Notes: generated by a model not told the origin, from the letters alone. A stretch of 31,795 nt of DNA from CAYRMV01 sp964425255 (GCA_964425255.1 CAYRMV010000022.1:1-31795); one strand, 5' to 3'. Shown: positions 8,259-16,881, counted from the stretch's first letter. Made by a program: numbers and translations.

Positions 8259-9962
8259 ATGAAGATTTCGACATTCCTGATTTTTCTTTCCGTGTGTGCG
8301 TTTTCCTTTGGGCAAACCAAATTTTTTGAAGGAAACCAAACACCAACTTACCCAGATTTAGTTCATTGGTATGACTCTGTTCAACAGAAAAACAAACAAA
8401 TTGCCCTCTATGCAGCAGGCTTGTCCGATGCGGGAATACCCATTTATGTCGTTGTTTTAAATGACGGAAAAGATTCGCTATCATCTTGGAAAAAATCTTC
8501 TAAATCAACGATTTTCATTAACAATGGAATCCATGCAGGAGAACCTGATGGTGTGAATGCTTGCGGACAATTAACGGAAGAATTTCTGAAAGGAAAATGG
8601 AAAATCCCCCAAGATGTTCGTGTCGTTTTTACCTTGTATTACAACGTGGGCGGATCGTTAAACCGAGGTTCTCACAGTCGTGCAAACCAGATCGGGCCAG
8701 CAGAATACGGTTTTCGAGGAAATGCCAAAAACTTAGATTTGAACCGTGATTTCATCAAAATGGATTCCCGAAATGCCTTTACCTTTGCCCACATCTTTCA
8801 TTCATTTTGTCCCGATTTATTTATTGACACACATGTCAGCAACGGTGCTGATTATCAATACACCTTAACGATTATTCACTCTCTCAAAGAACGCATGTCG
8901 CCTAGTTTGCGAGCTTTAACGTATGACAATTTCCAGCCATCCATGTACCGCAAGTTGGAGAAGAAAAATTTTCCTTTAGTAGAATATGTTCAACCCAAAG
9001 AGGATATTCCTGAAAAAGGTCTTGTTGGTTTCAATGATTTACCGCGCTATGCCAACGGATATGTATCGCTTTTTGGTGTAATTGCAGTGACAACTGAAAC
9101 GCACATGTTAAAACCATTTGAACAACGCGTTTTAGCAACAAAAATCTATTTGGAAGAAGCGACTTTGTGGGTAAAGGAAAATCAAAAAATGCTTATTCAA
9201 GCTAGAAAAGAACATCAAATCTGGATGCAAAATCAACGTTTTTTCCCGATTCAATTTGAACGAACAAATCAAGTAGATTCTGTTTGGTTTAAGGGATTTG
9301 AAGCTTCCTATCCAATCAGCGAGGTCACAGGTTTGAAACGATTGAGCTATGACCGATCCAAACCTTTCACGAAGAAAGTACCTTATTATGGAACTTTTCA
9401 AGCAACAGATTCGGTTGAAATACCTCGTTTTTATGCCATTGAACAAGCACAAACAGCTGTTATCGATCGATTAAAAGCCAACCAGATTGAGCTAATTCGA
9501 ATTTCAAAAGATACGCTGATCGAAGTAGAAATAGACCAAGTTATTTCTTATTCTTCGCCAGATAAACCCTATGAAGGGCATTACATCCACGGAAATTTGA
9601 AGAAAAAAAGTATGCGCATGAAACTCTCATTTCAAGCGGGTGATTACATCGTTCCAACACAACAAGCAAACCGATATTTCCTATTTCAAGTACTCGAACC
9701 GAGAAATGAAGATAGTTATTTCGCTTGGAATTTCTTCGATTCGCATTTGCAGCAAAAAGAATACTTTTCAGATTATGTTTTCGAAGATTTAGCAAAAGAA
9801 ATTCTTCAGAATAATCCTCAAATTAAACTGGAATTGGAACAAAAAAAATCCACCGATCCTGATTTTGCTCAGAATCCATGGAAAATCTTGTTTTTCATTT
9901 ATGAACGAAGTCCTTATTTTGAACCAACAGTGAATCGTTTGCCGGTTTACCGAATTTTCTAA
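8259..9962 (+). CDS. M14 family zinc metallopeptidase (carboxypeptidase-like), secreted
   Basis: 567 aa. A signal peptide (about 1-18, cleaved after FSFG) directs it to the envelope. The M14 zinc site is visible: HAGEPDG gives His92 and Glu95, and DTHVSNG gives His192. NLDLNRD at 158-164 is the substrate-binding Asn/Arg stretch, and Glu280 in TTETH is the likely catalytic base. The C-terminal 250 residues form an extra domain without a clear match. The family removes C-terminal residues or cleaves peptides; the real substrate is unknown. A weak -7-like TAATTTCG is at 8233-8240. The stop codon overlaps the stop of the convergent AMP nucleosidase gene. Confidence 0.85.
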   Translation: MKISTFLIFLSVCAFSFGQTKFFEGNQTPTYPDLVHWYDSVQQKNKQIALYAAGLSDAGIPIYVVVLNDGKDSLSSWKKSSKSTIFINNGIHAGEPDGVNACGQLTEEFLKGKWKIPQDVRVVFTLYYNVGGSLNRGSHSRANQIGPAEYGFRGNAKNLDLNRDFIKMDSRNAFTFAHIFHSFCPDLFIDTHVSNGADYQYTLTIIHSLKERMSPSLRALTYDNFQPSMYRKLEKKNFPLVEYVQPKEDIPEKGLVGFNDLPRYANGYVSLFGVIAVTTETHMLKPFEQRVLATKIYLEEATLWVKENQKMLIQARKEHQIWMQNQRFFPIQFERTNQVDSVWFKGFEASYPISEVTGLKRLSYDRSKPFTKKVPYYGTFQATDSVEIPRFYAIEQAQTAVIDRLKANQIELIRISKDTLIEVEIDQVISYSSPDKPYEGHYIHGNLKKKSMRMKLSFQAGDYIVPTQQANRYFLFQVLEPRNEDSYFAWNFFDSHLQQKEYFSDYVFEDLAKEILQNNPQIKLELEQKKSTDPDFAQNPWKILFFIYERSPYFEPTVNRLPVYRIF

Positions 9963-10729
9963 AAACGCAAATGTTTGACCGTATTTCCTTGATTGATTAA
10001 TTGTTTCAAGGAAGAAATACCAATTTCCAAATGTCGGTCGACAAACTTCGAAGTTACTTTAGAATCACTTTCACTGGTTTTTACTCCTTCCGGAATCATA
10101 GGTTGATCAGAAACCAACAAAAGTGCGCCTGTTGGAATTCCATTCGCGAATCCGACGGTAAAAATCGTTGCTGTTTCCATATCAATGGCCATGGCACGCA
10201 ATTTTTTTAGGTACATTTTAAATTCCTCATCGTGTTCCCAAACGCGACGGTTGGTTGTGTAGCATGTTCCTGTCCAATAATCACATTCCACATCCCGAAT
10301 GGTTGTTGAAATGGCTTTTTGCAAAGCAAACGAAGGAAGAGCTGGGACTTCAGGCGGAAAATAATCATTGCTTGTTCCCTCTCCCCGAATGGCGGCTATG
10401 GGTAAAATCAAGTCGCCCACTTCGTTTTTCTTTTTTAGACCACCGCATTTTCCTAAAAACAAAACCGCTTTCGGTTTGATCGCTGAAAGTAAATCCATAC
10501 AAGTAGCAGCTGACGCACTTCCCATTCCAAAATTGATGATTGTGATTCCTTCAGCGGTTGCGCTTTGCATCGGTTTGTCTAATCCCTTCACTTCGACTCC
10601 GTGTTTTTCGGCAAATTTTTCGACGTAATTTTTAAAGTTGCACAATAATATATAGTTTCCAAAATCGGCTAATTCAACACCTGTATATCGTGGTAACCAA
10701 TTTTCAACGATTTCTTCTTTTGTCTTCAT
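9959..10729 (-). CDS. amn: AMP nucleosidase (PNP/UDP phosphorylase superfamily)
   Basis: 256 aa. The single domain has the nucleoside phosphorylase fold: NFGMGSASAATCMDLL (ribose/phosphate side), GKCGGL, and AIDMETATIF, where the Met-Glu pair binds ribose, followed by LLVSDQPM. This shorter form is typical for AMP nucleosidases of Bacteroidetes, which split AMP to adenine and ribose 5-phosphate in purine salvage. MTA/SAH nucleosidase is the alternative but the sequence pattern fits AMP nucleosidase better. The start MKTKEEIVENW is preferred over an upstream in-frame codon at 10765 because it gives the family N-terminus. It is a single-gene unit, convergent with the M14 peptidase. Confidence 0.85.
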   Translation of the reverse strand: MKTKEEIVENWLPRYTGVELADFGNYILLCNFKNYVEKFAEKHGVEVKGLDKPMQSATAEGITIINFGMGSASAATCMDLLSAIKPKAVLFLGKCGGLKKKNEVGDLILPIAAIRGEGTSNDYFPPEVPALPSFALQKAISTTIRDVECDYWTGTCYTTNRRVWEHDEEFKMYLKKLRAMAIDMETATIFTVGFANGIPTGALLLVSDQPMIPEGVKTSESDSKVTSKFVDRHLEIGISSLKQLINQGNTVKHLRF

Positions 10730-10844
10730 ACTTTTATGTTTCGTTCCCAAAAGGGGTTTCACCAAAGTAGTTTTATTTCAAACCATTACCAAGAAATTTG
10801 ACATTTTTTTTCACCTAAATCGATTCATAAAGAAAGTTTTACAC

Positions 10845-10882
10845 AAAAAAAGAGGTTGACAGAAATAAAACTGACAACCTCT
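10845..10882 (-). terminator. Rho-independent terminator of paaABC
   Basis: Stem AGAGGTTG/CAACCTCT, an A-A mismatch and an inner CAG/CTG pair enclose an AT-rich loop (10851-10882). On the minus strand it is followed by a run of seven T. It lies about 40 bp after paaC and closes the operon. Confidence 0.8.
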
Positions 10883-10918
10883 ATTGAACTTTCTTAAACA
10901 ATCACATCTAAAAGAAAC

Positions 10919-11671
10919 TTATAACCAAATTGCTTCTGGTTCTTTTCGATGCAGTGATTGTAATTCATCGAGTATGTGATCTAAATGTATGGTATGAACT
11001 CCATTTCTTCCATCGAGAATCGGTGCATATTTTTCGGGAATTGAAAAACCACCGACAAAAAATATTTCCTTGATTTTTCGATTCCAAGCTGTTTGGATTT
11101 CATCTAAATCTACCGAAATTCCTTTGCGAAACAAACTCAAATCAATATCGTCCATTTTGAAAAGTGCATCTGTAAAAGGAAACAAATCATCGATTGCTTT
11201 TTGGGTTTTTTCATGTGCCTCGTCTGTTCCATCTCCCAAGCGAATCATCCATTCAGAACTGCGACGCAAATGATAGGTCACTTCTTTCAATGATTTATTC
11301 GCAAAAGCAAAAAGAAACGGATCTTTTGACTTTGACAAAGCTTCATAGAGATGATAATGATAATTATCCATTAAAAATTGACGGACCATCAAGTAAGCAA
11401 AATCCGGATGGGGCTGTTCAACTAATTGATGATTGACAAATTCGTTCGCATTTCGTCGATAGACCAAATACCTTTCTGAAAATTCTCCGAGTGTTTGTTT
11501 ATTTAACTCCGCATAGATCGATTCAGCCTGACCGATTAAATCGAGTGCTGTGTTGGCAATTGCTAAATCTTCTTCTAAATAGGGAGCAAAAGAACAATAT
11601 GAACCCAACTGTTGCCCTAAAAGTAGCGTGTCATCTGCTAAGCGCAAATAATATGTATGTATCGCTTCCAT
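10919..11671 (-). CDS. paaC: 1,2-phenylacetyl-CoA epoxidase structural subunit PaaC
   Basis: 250 aa, the usual length. It has the ferritin-like four-helix fold of PaaC, with the start LRLADDTLLLGQQLGSY, the central LKEVTYHLRRSSEWMIRLGDGT and the terminal HLDHILDELQSLHRKEPEAIW, all family hallmarks. PaaC is a catalytically inactive diiron-fold partner that holds PaaA in the epoxidase, which converts phenylacetyl-CoA to its 1,2-epoxide in aerobic phenylacetate breakdown. It is the last gene of a tight operon, 1 bp after paaB, and is followed by a strong terminator, so paaD and paaE are not in this transcript. Confidence 0.93.
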   Translation of the reverse strand: MEAIHTYYLRLADDTLLLGQQLGSYCSFAPYLEEDLAIANTALDLIGQAESIYAELNKQTLGEFSERYLVYRRNANEFVNHQLVEQPHPDFAYLMVRQFLMDNYHYHLYEALSKSKDPFLFAFANKSLKEVTYHLRRSSEWMIRLGDGTDEAHEKTQKAIDDLFPFTDALFKMDDIDLSLFRKGISVDLDEIQTAWNRKIKEIFFVGGFSIPEKYAPILDGRNGVHTIHLDHILDELQSLHRKEPEAIWL

Positions 11672-11672
11672 C

Positions 11673-11966
11673 TTAAATTTGTTTCACGTCTGCAGGAATG
11701 GTGTAGAATGTGGGATGACGGTAAATTTTATCATCATTGGGTTCGAAGAAAGATTCTGCTTCACCCACTGACACAGCAGAAATTGCTGCGCTTGGTACTA
11801 CCCACATTGCTGTCCCCTCGCTTCGTCGCGTATACGTATCCCGTGCATGCTTGATTGCTAAATCCTTGTCAAAAGCATGAATACTTCCGACGTGTTTAAA
11901 AGCAATACCTGGCTTGGTTTGTAAGAATACTTCCCACAATTGCCCTTGTGAATCATTGATTTCCAT
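11673..11966 (-). CDS. paaB: 1,2-phenylacetyl-CoA epoxidase subunit PaaB
   Basis: 97 aa, the normal small size. The sequence LWEVFLQTKPGIAFKHVGSI, then DKDLAIKHARDTYTRRSEGT and WVVPSAAISAV is typical of PaaB, which bridges PaaAC heterodimers in the epoxidase complex. The start at 11966 (MEINDSQG) is set by homology and the 2-bp gap after paaA; the frame runs further upstream into paaA but only as overlap. Confidence 0.93.
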   Translation of the reverse strand: MEINDSQGQLWEVFLQTKPGIAFKHVGSIHAFDKDLAIKHARDTYTRRSEGTAMWVVPSAAISAVSVGEAESFFEPNDDKIYRHPTFYTIPADVKQI

Positions 11967-11968
11967 CT

Positions 11969-12913
11969 TTATGCCGTTTTTGTGTTTTTTAATCGAAATG
12001 CTTCCGCCGTTTTTCGAACCCATTCTCCTTCCTGATGTACGCTTACATGATGTGCCAAACGTTCTTTGTTGCACGGTCCGTTTCCTTGAATCACATCCCA
12101 GAATTCGATCCAATTGATATCGCCCGTTTCATACGTTCCATCTGCTCGTTTTTTACAAGCTGGATCCGGAATTGTCAATCCGAGGTACTCTGCCTGTGGA
12201 ATGGTTTTTTGAATAAATTTCTCCCTTAAGTGATCGTTTGTTTCGCGTTTGATTTTCCATTTCATCGCCACATTGGTTCTTGGAGAATCCGAATCGTGCG
12301 GTCCAAACATCATCAAAGCTGGCCACCACCAACGGTTTAATGCATCTTGTACCATGTCTCGTTGTGCTTGAGTACCATTCACCAATTGCAACAAAGCTTC
12401 GTACCCTTGCCGTTGGTGAAACGATTCCTCTTTGCAAATTTTCACCATCGCTCTCGAATAGGGTCCATACGAAGTGCGTTGCAATGAAACCTGATTGACA
12501 ATCGCAGCACCATCTACTAGCCAACCAATTGCGCCCACGTCTGCCCAAGAAAGTGAAGGATAATTGAAAACAGACGCATATTTCGCTTTCCCTTGGTGTA
12601 ACCACTGAATAAATTGATCACGACTAACCCCCAGTGTTTCAGCAGCTGAATACAAATAAAGTCCGTGTCCACCTTCGTCTTGCACTTTGGCAAGCAATAT
12701 TTTTTTAGCACGAAGCGAAGGAGCAGGATTAATCCAAATTCCTTCCGGTTGCATCCCTATCACCTCCGAGTGGGCATGTTGCGATATTTGTCGAATTAAA
12801 TGATTCCGATATTCCTCAGGCATCCAATCGCGCGGTTCAATTTTGATTTCCTGCGCAATTTTTTGCTCAAATTCCTCCAACCATTTTGTTTCCTTTTCTG
12901 TGTAGTATTCCAT
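11969..12913 (-). CDS. paaA: 1,2-phenylacetyl-CoA epoxidase catalytic subunit PaaA
   Basis: 314 aa. It is the diiron oxygenase subunit: ISQHAHSEVIGMQPEG and AKVQDEGGHGLYLYSAAETLG supply Glu and His ligands, and KEESFHQRQGYE gives the second ExxH-type set. SYGPYSRAMVKICKE is also conserved. The enzyme needs an electron-transfer reductase (PaaE) not encoded in the window. It is the first gene of paaABC; the 260-bp region upstream is shared with the divergent Crp/Fnr gene and has an 18-bp palindrome. Confidence 0.95.
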   Translation of the reverse strand: MEYYTEKETKWLEEFEQKIAQEIKIEPRDWMPEEYRNHLIRQISQHAHSEVIGMQPEGIWINPAPSLRAKKILLAKVQDEGGHGLYLYSAAETLGVSRDQFIQWLHQGKAKYASVFNYPSLSWADVGAIGWLVDGAAIVNQVSLQRTSYGPYSRAMVKICKEESFHQRQGYEALLQLVNGTQAQRDMVQDALNRWWWPALMMFGPHDSDSPRTNVAMKWKIKRETNDHLREKFIQKTIPQAEYLGLTIPDPACKKRADGTYETGDINWIEFWDVIQGNGPCNKERLAHHVSVHQEGEWVRKTAEAFRLKNTKTA

Positions 12914-13060
12914 AAGTCTATTGAAAATAAGAGAGAGAAAGCACCTAACTATTGAATGATAAATTATCTAACAGAGAACCACAAATCCGTCAAATCGAAC
13001 AATGAACTTTAAAACTCAATTCACCTTCTCTCTCTATGAAATCTTATTTGCAAATTGACT

Positions 13061-13078
13061 ATTTTTAGCGCTAAAAAT
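13061..13078. promoter_or_regulatory. 18-bp perfect palindrome between paaA and the crp/fnr gene
   Basis: ATTTTTAGC followed by GCTAAAAAT. It lies in the divergent intergenic region, 148 bp from paaA and 96 bp from the regulator start. It may be an operator for either gene; it is not an obvious FNR box (TTGA-N6-TCAA). No convincing -7 box could be assigned for paaA. Confidence 0.4.
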
Positions 13079-13173
13079 TCATGACAGACATCAAACAAAA
13101 AGATGATAATTGTCAGTTTTAATCGATAATAATTTAACTTTATTGACAAAATTCAAACAAACAGAGGAACAAC

Positions 13174-13806
13174 ATGATCGATAAAATCAAAGAATCTTAC
13201 GGGTACTTATTTGAAGAAGAACTACTTAAAGAAATTGAATTATATGGTAAAATCCGTCAATTTGATGTGAACACTTTAATCATAGATGTCGGACAAAAAA
13301 TTGAATTTATGCCTTTGTTGTTGGAAGGCGCGATCAAAATCATGCGAGAAGACGATCAAGGAGATGAACTTTTACTTTACTATTTAGAATCAGGAGACAC
13401 GTGTGCGATGACCCTAACCTGTTGTATGGGAAATACGAAAAGTGAAATCCGAGCGATTGCAGAAGAACCGACCGAATTGATTTTTATTCCTGTTCAAAAA
13501 ATGGACGAATGGATGGTCAAATACAAATCTTGGCGCAACTTCGTTTTACAATCGTATCAAAGTAGATTGGGAGAAATGCTTGAAGCCATTGATTCTTTGG
13601 CGTTCATGAAACTAGATCAACGCTTGTATAAATACTTAACGGACAAAGTTAAAATATCGGGTAGTTTGGAATTGGAATACACCCATCAACAAATTGCTGA
13701 AGAGCTTCATTCTTCACGGGTTGTCATTTCTCGTCTGTTAAAACAACTAGAAAAAGATGGGAAAATAAAAATTCTACGCAACAAAATACAAATGAAAGAA
13801 TACTAA
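13174..13806 (+). CDS. Crp/Fnr family transcriptional regulator
   Basis: 210 aa. The N-terminal cyclic-nucleotide-binding-like beta barrel (about 20-135) is followed by a long helix and a winged helix at about 145-205, whose recognition helix is in HQQIAEELHSSRVVISRLLKQLE. Cys residues in CAMTLTCC (about 72-79) could sense redox or a ligand, but a four-Cys FNR cluster is not present. An AGAGGAAC ribosome-binding-like sequence precedes the ATG. It is divergent from paaABC and might regulate it, which the sequence alone cannot settle. No terminator is visible before the next gene. Confidence 0.85.
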   Translation: MIDKIKESYGYLFEEELLKEIELYGKIRQFDVNTLIIDVGQKIEFMPLLLEGAIKIMREDDQGDELLLYYLESGDTCAMTLTCCMGNTKSEIRAIAEEPTELIFIPVQKMDEWMVKYKSWRNFVLQSYQSRLGEMLEAIDSLAFMKLDQRLYKYLTDKVKISGSLELEYTHQQIAEELHSSRVVISRLLKQLEKDGKIKILRNKIQMKEY

Positions 13807-13886
13807 CGAAAACTTGTTGTGATTTTAATAAATAAAAAAATTTTTGTTTTTTTTTATACCCAACGCTTATTATAAAAAAATCGTTG

Positions 13887-13894
13887 TACTTTTG
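13887..13894 (+). promoter_or_regulatory. -7 promoter element of the T9SS cargo gene
   Basis: TACTTTTG fits TAnnTTTG, 21 nt before the ATG. The upstream sequence is strongly AT-rich but has no clear -33 TTTG at the right spacing. Confidence 0.55.
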
Positions 13895-13914
13895 AAAAAA
13901 ATAAAATTAGAACT

Positions 13915-14634
13915 ATGAAAAAAATTTACGCTATCGCAGCTTTGTTTTTAGCTGCATCAACTTCTTACGGTCAAAGAACAATGGATTTATCATTGGCTCT
14001 TCAAACTCCAGTAAATGAGTCTACTGTACCGCAATCTACAGCTCAACAAATCTCTTTCACATTTACTCACTCTGGTGATGATATGGTATTGGGTGATACT
14101 GTATTTTTGTATTACTTTAATCTTAACACTGAACAAAGTTATTCATTGACAGGAGTAGCTGGATCAGTTTCTTTGTTGGTTTTGAACGCGCAAACAGTTC
14201 CATTAGTGAACTCTGGTGATCCAATTCCATCAAGTGCTTTGAGCATCCCAACTTTGAACACAAATCAAACTGGTTTCAACGTAGGTGATGAAATCATGGT
14301 GATTGTTGAAGCAGGTCTTTTGAATACAAACCCTGGTACAGAAACTCCAATTACAAACAACTTTGGATCTTTCTTCTTGAGTGCTCCAACTTCATCAGTT
14401 GTTGAATTGAACTCAATTTCATTGAGCGCATTCCCAAATCCAGCTGTAAATGAATTGAACGTAACAGCTATCGAAGATGTAGTTGCAGTTTCAGTTATCA
14501 ACTTGGAAGGTAAAGTTGTTGCATCTGCGAATGGAAACAAAGTAGACGTTTCTAACTTGAACAGTGGAGTTTACATGTATGAAGCTACAACAGTTAGCGG
14601 ATTGAAAGCAGTAAACAAATTTGTGAAATTGTAA
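13915..14634 (+). CDS. Secreted protein with type IX secretion (T9SS type A) sorting domain
   Basis: 239 aa. A signal peptide (1-20, ending TSYGQ) is followed by an extracellular beta-rich region rich in Ser, Thr and Asn. The C-terminal sorting domain at about 165-239 has the hallmarks AFPNPAVNELNV, INLEGKVV and NLNSGVYMYE, and ends with KFVKL. By family knowledge the protein crosses the inner membrane by Sec, then the outer membrane by T9SS, and is anchored or released after removal of the sorting domain. The middle region has no recognised enzymatic domain. It has its own promoter and a strong terminator, and its codon use looks like that of a highly expressed gene. Confidence 0.88.
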   Translation: MKKIYAIAALFLAASTSYGQRTMDLSLALQTPVNESTVPQSTAQQISFTFTHSGDDMVLGDTVFLYYFNLNTEQSYSLTGVAGSVSLLVLNAQTVPLVNSGDPIPSSALSIPTLNTNQTGFNVGDEIMVIVEAGLLNTNPGTETPITNNFGSFFLSAPTSSVVELNSISLSAFPNPAVNELNVTAIEDVVAVSVINLEGKVVASANGNKVDVSNLNSGVYMYEATTVSGLKAVNKFVKL

Positions 14635-14656
14635 TCAATAAACGATTTTATACGAA

Positions 14657-14685
14657 AACCTCGAACAATTGTTCGGGGTTTTTTT
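14657..14685 (+). terminator. Rho-independent terminator of the T9SS cargo gene
   Basis: A 10-bp stem (AACCTCGAAC / GTTCGGGGTT, one T-G pair) with loop AATT is followed by a T run, 23 bp after the stop codon. Confidence 0.85.
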
Positions 14686-15074
14686 ATGTCTTTTTTTTTT
14701 TGATTGAATCATTGATGTAATGTTTTTACATATTTCATTACAAAGCTTGAAATGTACAATTACGTAATTGTAACTTATCATTTCTTCAAACTAAAGTTGC
14801 CAACATTACAACTCTATCAATAAGTCAAATCATTATTCTTAATTCATATCGCTTACTTTACATATAAATTAACCATTTCATCATCCGTGTTTAAATAATC
14901 TAAAAATTGGTATAGTCAATGTTAAGCATTTAACGGATTCAAAATGTTTTATAAAGATTTATCCAATTATTTACCTGTTACTGATTTTAAACTAATCCCT
15001 TTGTTTTCACTAAACTATTTCATTTTAAATCATTCTAATTAAAGCTATTGCACATTTTTATAAAATGTAAAAAC
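14686..15074. other. AT-rich intergenic stretch, no gene seen
   Basis: About 390 bp between two facing terminators. There is no convincing ORF, hairpin, tRNA or repeat. It could hold a small RNA, but nothing positive supports that. Confidence 0.5.
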
Positions 15075-15107
15075 AAAAAAAAGTGTCACGATTACTCGGA
15101 CACTTTT
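15075..15107 (-). terminator. Terminator of the Glu/Lys-rich lipoprotein gene
   Basis: A 9-bp stem AAAAGTGTC/GACACTTTT (15079-15107), followed on the minus strand by a T run. It lies 20 bp after the stop. Confidence 0.75.
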
Positions 15108-15127
15108 CAATACGAAATGCAGGAAGA

Positions 15128-15532
15128 TTAATTCCCTCCTTTTGCATCTTCTGCTTCTTTAGCAGCTTTCATATCTTTCGCACTTTTAACAACTTTCTCA
15201 GAACTTGTTTTTACTTCTTCTACATTTTTAGTCAATTCTTTCGCTTGCTTCATTTCTTTTGCACCCAAAGTTGTTGATGTAGCTTTAACCTCTTTAACTT
15301 CTTTTGTCAATTCTTTTTTGATTTTATCCGCTTTAGAAGTAGTTCCTTGTTTTACTTCTTTTTTCTCTTCTGCAGGAGCTTCAACCGTTTTTGTTGTATC
15401 TTCTTGAGCAGGCTCTTCAACAACTTCTTCTGTTTCTACTTCCACTTCTGGAGTTTCTTCTACTTCGTTTGACTTACAGCTCACTAAAAATGCAGCAGCA
15501 AAGAAAGATACATATAAAAAATTCTTTTTCAT
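15128..15532 (-). CDS. Small Glu/Lys-rich lipoprotein
   Basis: 134 aa from the ATG at 15532. A lipoprotein signal with lipobox FLVSC is followed by a very acidic stretch (TPEVEVETEEVVEEPAQED) and then long Lys/Glu/Ala-rich helical repeats of the type KEVKxxxxxLxxKEMKxAKEL. No enzyme domain is present. It may be an envelope spacer or periplasmic helical rod. The -7 box lies 27 nt upstream, which supports this start over one eight codons earlier. It has its own terminator, so it is monocistronic. Confidence 0.75.
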   Translation of the reverse strand: MKKNFLYVSFFAAAFLVSCKSNEVEETPEVEVETEEVVEEPAQEDTTKTVEAPAEEKKEVKQGTTSKADKIKKELTKEVKEVKATSTTLGAKEMKQAKELTKNVEEVKTSSEKVVKSAKDMKAAKEAEDAKGGN

Positions 15533-15558
15533 TTTTTTTGTTTTTACAATAACCAAAT

Positions 15559-15566
15559 CAAAGGTA
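15559..15566 (-). promoter_or_regulatory. -7 promoter element of the Glu/Lys-rich lipoprotein gene
   Basis: Minus-strand TACCTTTG, 27 nt before the ATG at 15532. Confidence 0.5.
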
Positions 15567-15651
15567 GAAAGAAATTCTGAATATAAATTCTATCTCTTTG
15601 ATTTTAAATTTAACACACAAACGTTTATAACATGAATAAGCAAAAATTAGC

Positions 15652-15924
15652 TTATTTTCCTTTCTTGTTATTGATTACTTCTTGCGAAGGTTTGCGATTC
15701 ATTTGCATTTCCTGTGTTTTAAAAACAGGCGTTTGTTCTGTTGACGCTGGAGCCGATTTTTGAGTCGCTTGTTGTTCTACTGGAGCAGCAGGAGTTTGTA
15801 CAACAGGCGGTGGTGGCGGTGTGTCTTGAATAACAACCTCATTGACTACTTCTTTTTGCGTATTACAACTAGCGAAAGTGATAGCAAGTAAACCAAAACC
15901 TATGATTTTTGATACAGTGTTCAT
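15652..15924 (-). CDS. Small proline-rich lipoprotein
   Basis: 90 aa from the ATG at 15924. A signal with lipobox TFASC is followed by a Val/Glu stretch, a DTPPPPPVVQTPAAP segment and a Gln/Ser/Thr-rich tail ending in KKGK. It looks like an extended, unstructured lipoprotein, perhaps spanning part of the envelope. No family is recognised. A -7 box 27 nt upstream supports this start; the longer frame to 15969 would include the promoter. Confidence 0.7.
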   Translation of the reverse strand: MNTVSKIIGFGLLAITFASCNTQKEVVNEVVIQDTPPPPPVVQTPAAPVEQQATQKSAPASTEQTPVFKTQEMQMNRKPSQEVINNKKGK

Positions 15925-15950
15925 ATTTTGTTCATTAAGATATAACAACA

Positions 15951-15958
15951 CAAATTTA
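15951..15958 (-). promoter_or_regulatory. -7 promoter element of the proline-rich lipoprotein gene
   Basis: Minus-strand TAAATTTG, 27 nt before the ATG at 15924, the same spacing as for the neighbouring lipoprotein. Confidence 0.5.
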
Positions 15959-16020
15959 CCAAAATTCAAGCCATAAATTATTTTTTGTTTTGGTATTTAA
16001 CATTTTTCATCCAATCAACA

Positions 16021-16051
16021 AAAAAAAAGTCCGAAAAAGGCTCTCGGACTT
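16021..16051 (-). terminator. Terminator of the enoyl-CoA hydratase gene
   Basis: Stem AAGTCCGA/TCGGACTT with a 9-nt loop (16027-16051), followed by a T run on the minus strand, 25 bp after the stop. Confidence 0.75.
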
Positions 16052-16075
16052 CATTACCAATGTTCGATTATATAA

Positions 16076-16852
16076 TTAAGCTTTGCTTTTAAACTTGTTG
16101 ATTGCATTCACGGTGAAATCAGACAAAACCAATTTCCCACTCATTCCTGCTCGCTCAGCTAATAGATCATCCCAATGTTCAGTTCCTTGCCAAAAGATTG
16201 ATTTCAACATAGCCATTGCTTCGGGATTTGATTTTGCTAAAGTAGTTGCCAATCGACTGATTTCCTCGTCCATTTCTTCTACCGTTGCAAATACATCGGC
16301 ATACAACCCCTGATTTTTAGCCCATTGAGCTGAGCGCCAGCTGGTTGCATCGATCGCTAATTGACTCATTGCTGAAGTACCAATTTTTCGTTCAACTGCA
16401 GGACCAACTACAAATGGACCGATCCCGACAGCTAATTCAGATAATTTCACATCCGCATTATCCGTTGCATAGCAATAATCGACTGCAGAAGCCATTCCTA
16501 CTCCACCACCAACAGCTTTTCCGTGTACACGACCAATAATGAATTTGGGACATTTACGGCAAGCATTGATTACTTTCGCAAATCCAGAAAAGAAGTTTTT
16601 ACCTGTTTCCAAATCTTGAATCGAAATTAATTCATCAAAACTTGCACCTGCACAAAATGCTTTTACTCCTGCTGAAGTTAAAATAATGACTTTCACGTCA
16701 TCGTTTTTACCTAATTCGGTGATTGTATCGGCTAATTTTTGCAATATTTTCCCTGGAAGTGAATTACTCATTGGGTGACCAAATTCGATCGTAGCAATAC
16801 CGGATTCAGCAATTTCAAAATTTACATGACCTTGATTGATAGCTTCTGACAT
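16076..16852 (-). CDS. Enoyl-CoA hydratase/isomerase (crotonase) family protein
   Basis: 258 aa, normal for the family. Crotonase signatures are present: AFCAGASFDEL forms the first half of the oxyanion hole and GRVHGKAVGGGVGMASAVDYCYA the second. SELAVGIGPFVVGPAVERK holds the Glu that is a likely catalytic residue. Substrate cannot be read from sequence; fatty-acid, branched-chain (methylglutaconyl-CoA) or phenylacetate degradation are all possible, the last because paaABC is about 4 kb away, though on a separate transcript. The start at 16852 is chosen because a -7 box lies 22 nt upstream. A terminator follows the gene. Confidence 0.85.
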   Translation of the reverse strand: MSEAINQGHVNFEIAESGIATIEFGHPMSNSLPGKILQKLADTITELGKNDDVKVIILTSAGVKAFCAGASFDELISIQDLETGKNFFSGFAKVINACRKCPKFIIGRVHGKAVGGGVGMASAVDYCYATDNADVKLSELAVGIGPFVVGPAVERKIGTSAMSQLAIDATSWRSAQWAKNQGLYADVFATVEEMDEEISRLATTLAKSNPEAMAMLKSIFWQGTEHWDDLLAERAGMSGKLVLSDFTVNAINKFKSKA

Positions 16853-16873
16853 TTTTTTCGATTTTTTAAAGAA

Positions 16874-16881
16874 CAAACTTA
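16874..16881 (-). promoter_or_regulatory. -7 promoter element of the enoyl-CoA hydratase gene
   Basis: Minus-strand TAAGTTTG, 22 nt before the ATG at 16852. Confidence 0.45.

Noticed and set aside
14686..15074. Small RNA or gene in the long intergenic stretch
   Set aside because: No promoter box, ORF or hairpin was found apart from the terminators at its edges.
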